Shown here: positions 17,660 through 24,227 of the stretch, one piece after another
Numbering within the stretch: the stretch's first letter is position 1
How the letters are laid out: each line of letters opens with the position of its first letter
NCBI RefSeq assembly: GCF_000711955.1
Contig: NZ_JONR01000009.1
Coordinates: 1 to 64,000, forward strand
DNA length: 64,000 nt
Source: Nevskia soli DSM 19509
GTDB taxonomy: Bacteria > Pseudomonadota > Gammaproteobacteria > Nevskiales > Nevskiaceae
Direction of reading: 5' to 3'
The notes under the pieces: generated by a model
Told to the model about the DNA's origin: nothing
The model's input: the letters and a program-made list of their open reading frames with translations, nothing else
The model's database searches: none
Program-made: the position numbers and the translations under genes

Positions 17660-19814
17660 GCTGCTGCTCCAGCCGCGCCGCCAACATGCCGGCGCTCTGC
17701 TCGTCGAGGATCTGCACCAGGATGCGCGAGCGCGCCGCGAGCACGCTGTTGATGAACAGGATCGGAATGGCGATGAGCAGGCCCAGCACGGTGCTGATCA
17801 TGGCCTGCGAGATGCCGCCCGCCATCACCTTGGGATCGCCTGCGCCGATCTCGGTGATGACCTGGAAGGTGATGATCATGCCGGTGACGGTGCCGAGCAG
17901 GCCGAGCAGCGGGCCGGCGGCGACCACCATGCGCAGGAACGGCTGGAACCGCTCCAGTTTCGGCGTTTCGCGCAGCACGGCCTCGGAGATGCGCGTCTCC
18001 AGCACTTCCGGATCGTGGGTGGCGGTGTCGTCCTTGAGGCAGGACAGCACGCGGCCCAGCGGGTTGTCGCTGGAGGGCGCGTTGAGATTGCGCAGCTGCT
18101 GGTTGATCTTGCCGCCCACGGTGAACAGGTAGGCGAGCTGGAACAGTGCCAGCGCCGCGCCGATGATGCCCACCAGGATGATGACGTAGCCCACCACGCC
18201 GCCCTGGTTGATGCGCTCGATCAATGAGGGGCGCTCCGCCGCCAGCTTGAGCAGGGTGCCGTAGGTGGGATCGATCGGCACCGGCGCCCAGCCGCTGCCG
18301 GCGGATTCGAAGGAACTGGCCAGGCCGGTATCGAAGTTCTGCCGTTCCGCCACCTGCAGGCGCGCGCCGGTCTGCACCACCAGGTAGCGTCCGCCGGAGA
18401 AAGCCATGAAGGGTCCGACGCGCGTTACCTGCATGCGTCCCGGTTGGCCGTCCTTGCCGATCACCTCGGCCTCGAAGCGCGCCACCTTGCCGTTCTCGGT
18501 CATCTCCTGCTGCAGCGTGTACCAGAAGTCCTCGAGCTGCTTCGGACTCGGCAGGGTATTGGGGTCGGCCAGGGTATCGAGCAGCTTGAGGCGTTCCGGG
18601 AACTGCGCGCTGACGTAGGACTCGGCGATCTCGTTCCTGAACTGCGTCGCCGCCTCGCGTACCGCCGCATAGGACTGGCCCAGCTCACCCGCCTGGGTCT
18701 GCAACTGGCTCTTCAGGTCGGCGATGGCCTTCTGGTTGGCCTCGTAACGGCTGCGGATCGCATCGGACTTGCCCTGCGCCGCGCGCTGCTCGGCTTCGGC
18801 CTGCGTCAGCTGCGCCTGCTGGTCGGCGCGATTGCGGATGAAACGCTGTTCGCGCTCCTGGTCGATGCGCGCGTTCTGCTGCGCCGAATCACGGATCTGC
18901 TTGAGCAGTTCGTCCACACCTTGCGCCGGGGCCGCCTGGGCCGGCGGCACCAGGGCATCGAGCAGCTCGCGCCCCACCCTGCGCACGGCCAGCTGCCAAC
19001 CCGGCGTCAGCGCGGCCTGCGGCTTCGCCGCGGCCGTGGCGGCGGGCACCGGCAGCACCAGCACCTCCGGCGCCGCGGTTTCATGGGCGATCTTCAGCCC
19101 TTCGCGGATGGCGCTGCGGTAACGGCCCGAAATGCCGATCCATTGCTTCGCCTGCGCATCCCAGCAGCCGGCTTCGGCACCGTCCAGGCTCAGGTAGTAG
19201 AGCGCGACGCGGCCGAGGTGCAGCACGTCCACCACCTTGGTACCGCCGCCGAGCTGCAGCTGCATGCGCTCCGCGCCGAAGCTGCGGCCGTAGTCGGCCT
19301 CGATCTTGTAGGCTTCCAGCATGCGGCGGTACTTCTCCGCCTGCGGCGTGCCGGCATCGCCCATCAGGCGCTTCAGCGCGCCGACGCGCTCGCGCCGCTC
19401 CTGTTGCAGGAACGGCAGGTCCAGCGCGACGAAGCGGTCGAGGCTGTCGAGCATGCGCAGCAGCAGCGGCGTCAGGTCGTGCGAACTGCTGCCGAACTGC
19501 TGCAATTGCTGCTGCAGGGCGGCGCGGTCCCCATCCTGGGTGGCGAGCAGCGGCCCGATCTGCTGCACGTAGACGTTCAGCTGCTGCGTCTGCCACAGCG
19601 CGGCGCGGTAGCGTTCGAGCAGGGCGCGGGTCTGGTCGTCGAGCTGGTTGATCTGCTGCTGCGCCGCGCCGGCGGCGCGGTTGGCCTGGACCGTGGCATC
19701 TACTGCCGGCGAGCCGCCGCCCTGGGCGCCGGCGGCGGCGCTCAGGCCCAGCAACAGACCCGACAGTAGGCCCGGCATCCATCCCGCAACCACGGCGCTG
19801 CGCGCTCGTTTCAT
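17649..19814 (-). CDS. DUF3450 domain fused to long MotA/TolQ/ExbB (TtpC-like) protein
   Basis: 721 residues from ATG 19814. A signal peptide (about 1-31) is followed by a coiled-coil DUF3450 domain (about 32-255: RAAGAAQQQINQLDDQTRAL, FVALDLPFLQQERRERV). Residues about 300-520 are the periplasmic coiled-coil part of the long ExbB family (DELLKQIRDSAQQNARIDQE), and about 530-721 contain transmembrane helices and the ExbB core PLLGLLGTVTGMI. In most genomes DUF3450 and this TtpC-like protein are adjacent separate genes. Here they share one uninterrupted frame, with an Ala/Pro-rich joint (about 256-299) that resembles a decayed signal peptide ending in AQAAPAQ. It is the first gene of the TonB operon. 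Confidence 0.88.
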   Translation of the reverse strand: MKRARSAVVAGWMPGLLSGLLLGLSAAAGAQGGGSPAVDATVQANRAAGAAQQQINQLDDQTRALLERYRAALWQTQQLNVYVQQIGPLLATQDGDRAALQQQLQQFGSSSHDLTPLLLRMLDSLDRFVALDLPFLQQERRERVGALKRLMGDAGTPQAEKYRRMLEAYKIEADYGRSFGAERMQLQLGGGTKVVDVLHLGRVALYYLSLDGAEAGCWDAQAKQWIGISGRYRSAIREGLKIAHETAAPEVLVLPVPAATAAAKPQAALTPGWQLAVRRVGRELLDALVPPAQAAPAQGVDELLKQIRDSAQQNARIDQEREQRFIRNRADQQAQLTQAEAEQRAAQGKSDAIRSRYEANQKAIADLKSQLQTQAGELGQSYAAVREAATQFRNEIAESYVSAQFPERLKLLDTLADPNTLPSPKQLEDFWYTLQQEMTENGKVARFEAEVIGKDGQPGRMQVTRVGPFMAFSGGRYLVVQTGARLQVAERQNFDTGLASSFESAGSGWAPVPIDPTYGTLLKLAAERPSLIERINQGGVVGYVIILVGIIGAALALFQLAYLFTVGGKINQQLRNLNAPSSDNPLGRVLSCLKDDTATHDPEVLETRISEAVLRETPKLERFQPFLRMVVAAGPLLGLLGTVTGMIITFQVITEIGAGDPKVMAGGISQAMISTVLGLLIAIPILFINSVLAARSRILVQILDEQSAGMLAARLEQQHVR

Positions 19815-19897
19815 CGACCTGCTTCCTCCGTCGCACTCGAAACCCGGCACGTCGACCGCGGCCGTGGTTCCCGATCTTCGATCTTGACCGACTACGT

Positions 19898-20692
19898 TCA
19901 GGCGCGCATTGGCAATCCGCGCGCCGCCCGTTGTTCGTACGGCAACAGCCAGCCGGCGATCTCGCCGGCCATCTCGTCGGTTTCCCCGTCGTCGATGACC
20001 CAATGGCCTCGTCCCGGGTAGTACCGCAGCGTGGACCGCGCGTAGCGGGCCGCCACCTTGCGCGCCACCGCCGCCGGCACCAGGTGATCCTGTCCGGCGG
20101 CAACCACGTAGACCGGGCAACGCACTGCGGCCGGCTCGACGCGGCTGGCGTGCTTGCGATCCAGCTGCCAGAAGGCGATCTCGAACACGGCGCGGCCCGA
20201 CTCTTCGACCATGCCGGCATGGAGTTCGTTCTGCCTGGGCGGCGGCAGGCCGTTGAAGACGCTGGCACGGGCGCGCGCCAGGCTCGGCTTTTGCGGCTTG
20301 CGCCAGAAGCCCGGCCGCCCCAGCACGCTGGAGAACGCCAGCAGCGGCCGCAGCCGCACCGCATTGATGCCGGCGGGCGAAGCCGGGGTCAGCAGGACCA
20401 GGGCAAAGGCATCCACCCGCGGCGCCAGCAACTGCGCCAGCAGGCCGCCCATCGAATGGCCGACCAGGATCGGCGGCTGCTTGAACCGCCGTTCCGCGAC
20501 GTATTGCTCCAGGTAGCGTACATAGTCGAGCAGGCTCAGGCCGCCGACCTCCTCATGCCTGACGCCGGCCTCATGCGCCGGCAGGTTCGGCACATGACAC
20601 TCGAAGCCGCGGGCACGCAGCGAAGCCGCCAGGCGCGACAGGCTGGCACTGGTGCACCACATGCCGTGAATCAACACCACCGGATGCGACAC
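19898..20692 (-). CDS. Alpha/beta hydrolase (lipase/esterase-like)
   Basis: 264 residues from a GTG at 20692, which follows the upstream SDR stop by 2 bases, so translation is coupled. Begins HPVVLIHGMW (oxyanion HG), then GHSMGG with the nucleophilic Ser near residue 77, GQDHLVP (acid region) and GRGHWVID with the catalytic His. It is a soluble-looking hydrolase with no signal peptide; substrate unknown. Alternative in-frame starts further upstream lie inside the SDR gene. Confidence 0.84.
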   Translation of the reverse strand: MSHPVVLIHGMWCTSASLSRLAASLRARGFECHVPNLPAHEAGVRHEEVGGLSLLDYVRYLEQYVAERRFKQPPILVGHSMGGLLAQLLAPRVDAFALVLLTPASPAGINAVRLRPLLAFSSVLGRPGFWRKPQKPSLARARASVFNGLPPPRQNELHAGMVEESGRAVFEIAFWQLDRKHASRVEPAAVRCPVYVVAAGQDHLVPAAVARKVAARYARSTLRYYPGRGHWVIDDGETDEMAGEIAGWLLPYEQRAARGLPMRA

Positions 20693-20694
20693 GA

Positions 20695-21477
20695 TCAGTA
20701 TCCCGAAACGATTTTTGTGGAAAGGCGGTTGAGCCAGGCCGGCGAGCACTTCTGCACGAAGGCGAAGGCCTTGGTCTGCCAGCCCGGGTACCAATGCACG
20801 CGCGGCCACCAGCGCCAGTGCGCCGCGCGCCAAACCACCCGCGCGATGTCGGCGGCGCTGAGGAGTACGCCCAGGCGGCCGACGCTGGCCGGAGGATTGG
20901 CCACGTTGTTGACCATCGGCGTGGCGACGAACAGGGGCAGCACATCCATCACGCGGATGCCGTGCCGCGCCCACTCGATGTTCAGGGCCTCGGTCAGGCC
21001 GCGTACCGCGAACTTGGTGGCGGAATAGCTGGCGAAGGCGGGCGCGCCGTAGATCGCCGATGCCGAAGCCATATTGATCACCTGCGCCCCCGGCGTGCGC
21101 CGCAGATAGGGCAGCGCGGCATGGCAGCCGTTGATCACCCCGCGCAGGTTGACCTCGACGATGCGGTGATGCCGCGCCAGCGGGATGCTCTCGAAATCAC
21201 CGGTGGCGAGGATGCCGGCGCAGTTGAACAGCAGGTCGAGCCGGCCGCCCGCAGCCTGGAAGAATTGCTCCAGCGCGGCGGCGAAGGCCTCCGCATCGCT
21301 GGCGTCGAGCCGCCCGGCGACGCAGCGCTCGGCGCCGAGCTGCTGCCGCAGGGCCTCCACCGCGCCGTCGGCCACGTCGTAGAGGCCGACGAGCCAACCC
21401 CGCGCCGCGAACAGTTCCGCAGTGGCGCGGCCGATGCCCGCGGCGGCACCGGTAATGAAGATCGCTGGGCGGCTCAT
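20695..21477 (-). CDS. Short-chain dehydrogenase/reductase
   Basis: 260 residues. Classical SDR: GAAAGIG (about 10-16), NCAG, NMASA with the catalytic Ser, and YSATK (Tyr/Lys) followed by FAVRGLTEAL. The C-terminus extends with a Trp/Arg-rich tail (VWRAAHWRWWPRVHWYPGWQ) that may contact membranes. It heads a two-gene unit with the alpha/beta hydrolase; the pair would suit alcohol or ester metabolism, which is inference. Confidence 0.86.
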   Translation of the reverse strand: MSRPAIFITGAAAGIGRATAELFAARGWLVGLYDVADGAVEALRQQLGAERCVAGRLDASDAEAFAAALEQFFQAAGGRLDLLFNCAGILATGDFESIPLARHHRIVEVNLRGVINGCHAALPYLRRTPGAQVINMASASAIYGAPAFASYSATKFAVRGLTEALNIEWARHGIRVMDVLPLFVATPMVNNVANPPASVGRLGVLLSAADIARVVWRAAHWRWWPRVHWYPGWQTKAFAFVQKCSPAWLNRLSTKIVSGY

Positions 21478-21626
21478 GAAAGAAGGATTTTGCTTGTTGT
21501 GCGGTAATTTAGCCGAGCCGGGAGGAGCGTGTCATGTTTCGAGCGTGACGCAAATTGATTGACGACAGGCCCTGGCATTTCGAGTAAATTTCCCGCATCG
21601 ACAACAACCGCTCAACGGAACACCCC

Positions 21627-21995
21627 ATGGCCTCGACCCACCCCCCCGGTTTCCTCTCCCTGGTCACCGACGCCCGCGGCCGCATCAAGGAAGTGCAGGC
21701 CCGCGAAATCCCTTCCATCCTCGCCGCCGACCCCAAGGCGCGCCTGATCGATACGCGCGAAGAAAGCGAATTCGCCGCCGGCCACATCAAGGGCGCCGAA
21801 TGGCTGGGCAAGGGCGTAATCGAACGCGACATCGAGGCCAAGCACCCGAACAAGTCCGAGCCGCTTTACCTCTACTGCGGCGGCGGCTTCCGCTCGGCCA
21901 TCGCGGCGGACAATGTGCAGAAGATGGGCTATACCAACGTCTATTCCATCGACGGCGGCTGGCGCGTGCTGAAGGACATCCTGCCGGTCGAGTAA
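21627..21995 (+). CDS. Rhodanese-domain sulfurtransferase
   Basis: 122 residues, a single rhodanese domain. The active-site loop is YLYCGGGFRSA, with the persulfide-carrying Cys near residue 91. RLIDTREESEFAAGHIKGAE is the typical rhodanese N-terminal signature. No signal peptide, so cytoplasmic. It probably carries sulfane sulfur to a partner; the persulfide dioxygenase and YeeE/YedE genes are 11-13 kb away, so any link to them is a guess. Confidence 0.9.
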   Translation: MASTHPPGFLSLVTDARGRIKEVQAREIPSILAADPKARLIDTREESEFAAGHIKGAEWLGKGVIERDIEAKHPNKSEPLYLYCGGGFRSAIAADNVQKMGYTNVYSIDGGWRVLKDILPVE

Positions 21996-22020
21996 ACGGA
22001 CGCTGCGCTTGAATGACAAG

Positions 22021-22046
22021 ACCATAGGTCGGCTCAAGCGGAGCGG
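22021..22046. repeat. Intergenic repeat (AGGTCGGCTCAAGCG family), copy 2
   Basis: Contains AGGTCGGCTCAAGCGGAGCG, matching the complement of the right arm of the repeat at 12237-12290 with one difference. Only one arm is present here. It sits between the convergent rhodanese and GreB genes. Confidence 0.55.
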
Positions 22047-22058
22047 GGCCCGATTGCA

Positions 22059-22532
22059 CTAAGGCTGGTAGCGCACCGAAACGATGCTCAGGTGCACCTC
22101 GCCGCCCGGCAGCTGCGCCGTCACCGCCTCCCCCGCCTGCTTCTTCAACAGCACCCGCGCCAGCGGCGAGTCCACGCTGATCCAGCCGCCGCGGGCATCG
22201 GTTTCGTCGCCGCCGACGATGCGGTAGACCCTGATCTCCCCTGCCTCGTCCTCCAGCTCCACCCAGGCGCCGAAGAACACCCGGGCCGGGTCGGTCGGCG
22301 GCTTGTCCACCACCTTCAGGTCCGGCAGCCGCGTCTGCAGGTAGCGCAGCTTGCGGTCGATCTCGCGCAGTTCCTTCTTGCGGTAGATGTACTCCGCGTT
22401 TTCCGAGCGGTCACCCTCGGCGGCGGCGGCACTGAGGGCCTTCACCACCTCGGGCCGGCGCACCTTCCACAACTGGTCGTGCTCGTCCTTGAGACGCTGG
22501 TAGCCTTCGGCGGTGATGTATGGCGAGCTCAT
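22059..22532 (-). CDS. greB: Transcription elongation factor GreB
   Basis: 157 residues, the length of GreB. The N-terminal antiparallel coiled coil carries the acidic tip in AEGDRSENAEYIYRKKEL (about 38-55), which enters the RNA polymerase secondary channel to stimulate cleavage of backtracked RNA. The C-terminal domain has the FKBP-like segment ISVDSPLARVLLKKQAGE. The basic ERDEHDQLW-like start (RLKDEHDQLWKVRRPEVV) favours GreB over GreA. Confidence 0.92.
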   Translation of the reverse strand: MSSPYITAEGYQRLKDEHDQLWKVRRPEVVKALSAAAAEGDRSENAEYIYRKKELREIDRKLRYLQTRLPDLKVVDKPPTDPARVFFGAWVELEDEAGEIRVYRIVGGDETDARGGWISVDSPLARVLLKKQAGEAVTAQLPGGEVHLSIVSVRYQP

Positions 22533-22563
22533 CGGCGACAGCTTAGCCGATGCCGCATCGCCC

Positions 22564-23427
22564 TCAACTCACCGAGGGCAGGTTCTCCGGCAGGAAGAAG
22601 TCCGGCATCAGCTCGGATTCCTTGGTGCCCGGCACCGCCACATATTTGGAGAAATCGCGCACGCCGGCAAGCTGGTGCAGCACCACGTCGTCGATGCAGA
22701 AGTTGCCGCTGAACTCGCGCGAGGGCTGCGTCAGGATGACGTGCGCGGCGTCGGCCATGATCTCCGCGGTGCGGCTCTTCTTCATCAGGGCGTCGCCGCC
22801 GATGAGTTGGATCGCCGCCGTGGCGATGCCGGTGCGCGGCCACAACGAATTGACGGCGATGCCGTCGCGGCGGAACTCCTCGGCCCAGCCCAGGGTGCAC
22901 AGGCTCATGCCGTACTTGGCCATGGAATAGGCCACGTGCGGGCCGAACCAGCGCGGACGCATGTCGAGCGGCGGCGACAAGGTCAGGATGTGCGGATTGC
23001 GCCCGGCAGCCGCGCTCTTCTGCAGGTGGGGAATGCACACCCGGCCGCTGAGATAGGTGCCGCGCGCATTGATCCCGTTCATCAGGTCGTAGCGCTTCAT
23101 ATCGGTCTGCAGGGTGCCGGTGAGGCTGATGGCGCTGGCGTTGTTGACCAGGATGTCGATGCCGCCGAAATGGTCCACCGCCTGCTTCACCGCCTCGATC
23201 ACCTGCTGCTCGTCGCGGATGTCGCAGAGGATCGGCAGGCCCTTGCCGCCCGCCTTCTCGATCGCCTCGACCGCGGTATGGATGGTGCCGGGCAGCTTGG
23301 GATGCGGTTCGGCGGTCTTGGCGGCGATGACCACATTGGCGCCGTCCTTCGCCGCACGCAGGGCGATGGCCTCGCCGATGCCGCGGGAACCGCCGGTAAT
23401 GAATAATGTTTTACCCTTCAGACTCAT
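22564..23427 (-). CDS. SDR-family oxidoreductase (HSDL2-like)
   Basis: 287 residues from ATG 23427 (MSLKGKTLF). GGSRGIG Rossmann motif (about 12-18), NNASAIS, LSPP in place of the usual Ser motif and YSMAKYG (Tyr/Lys). The HPHLPGTIHTAVEAIEKAGG-type stretch and the C-terminal DFSKYVAVPGTKESELMPDFFLP fit the hydroxysteroid-dehydrogenase-like 2 branch of SDRs found next to fatty-acid metabolism genes. An in-frame extension to 23484 has no support. Confidence 0.85.
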   Translation of the reverse strand: MSLKGKTLFITGGSRGIGEAIALRAAKDGANVVIAAKTAEPHPKLPGTIHTAVEAIEKAGGKGLPILCDIRDEQQVIEAVKQAVDHFGGIDILVNNASAISLTGTLQTDMKRYDLMNGINARGTYLSGRVCIPHLQKSAAAGRNPHILTLSPPLDMRPRWFGPHVAYSMAKYGMSLCTLGWAEEFRRDGIAVNSLWPRTGIATAAIQLIGGDALMKKSRTAEIMADAAHVILTQPSREFSGNFCIDDVVLHQLAGVRDFSKYVAVPGTKESELMPDFFLPENLPSVS

Positions 23428-23589
23428 CTTCCGCTCCTCATGCTTCACGTGGCTTGTCGTCAGGCACAGTCTAGCCGAAGCCATCGGGTATTCGGTCTTA
23501 CCATCCTATGCGACAGGTAAAGCCCGCACCGGGCCGCCGCCCGAACCGGCATAATCCTTCCTTTCTCCCCCAGATCGCCTCCCGGGACA

Positions 23590-24150
23590 ATGAAACGACT
23601 CGCCTGCCTCGCCCTGCCCCTGCTGCTCTGCGCCTGCGGCGCCACCAAGATCCGCTCCGATGTCCCATCCACCGCCAACTGGCACGACCTGCGCGTCAAG
23701 GTGCAGGCGCACACGCCGGAAGACAGCGCGCAACTGGAAGATGAACTGAAGCACACCGGCCTGTTCACCAACTTCGTGCCGTCCGGCGCCAACGACGCGC
23801 CCGCCGACCTGGTGATTTCCGCCGTGGACGAACGGGTCATCGGCAAGACCACCGGCCCGTTCTGCTTCAACTACGCCTTCTCCTACCTCACCGCCGGCAT
23901 CGTGCCGGAGATCTGCGACCAGCAGTACCAGATCGACATCGACGTCACCGCGCCGGCCAGCGGCCGCGCGGCGCAATTCCAGGCGGAGCTGACCCAGCGC
24001 CGCTTCATCGGCCTGTTCGGCGCCATCACCTCGATGTTCGGCGACTGGCACTTCTTCGGTGCGCAGCCCGGCAACCCGGTGCTGGCGCGCAGCGCCCTGC
24101 TGGACCAGAAGCCGCAGATCGACGCCCTGCTGAAAAGCAGTGGCCAGTGA
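23590..24150 (+). CDS. Hypothetical lipoprotein
   Basis: 186 residues. MKRLACLALPLLLCACGATK is a lipoprotein signal with the lipidation Cys at about residue 16. The rest is not recognised: a mixed alpha/beta region with PADLVISAVDERVIGK, two internal Cys, and a hydrophobic segment near FNYAFSYLTAGIVPEICDQQ that could be a membrane-contacting helix. The last codons (SSGQ) are supplied by the palindromic repeat at 24138-24225, so the original C-terminus may have been altered. Confidence 0.7.
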   Translation: MKRLACLALPLLLCACGATKIRSDVPSTANWHDLRVKVQAHTPEDSAQLEDELKHTGLFTNFVPSGANDAPADLVISAVDERVIGKTTGPFCFNYAFSYLTAGIVPEICDQQYQIDIDVTAPASGRAAQFQAELTQRRFIGLFGAITSMFGDWHFFGAQPGNPVLARSALLDQKPQIDALLKSSGQ

Positions 24151-24225
24151 CTAGTGGTTAGTGATTGGTAAAAACGCCTTGCCTTGGCTTTTCACTGGCC
24201 ACTAATCACCAGCCACCAACCACTG
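24138..24225. repeat. Palindromic repeat with AGTGGCCAGTGA units, copy 2
   Basis: The left arm (24139-24175, starting AGTGGCCAGTGACTAGTGG) and the right arm (24186-24224, containing CTTTTCACTGGCCACTAATC) form an inverted repeat. It matches the element at 15771-15888, including the GGCTTTT joint next to the right arm. It supplies the stop codon of the lipoprotein gene and lies 2 bases from the stop of the convergent MMPL gene, so it may also act as a transcription barrier. Confidence 0.7.
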
Positions 24226-24227
24226 CC

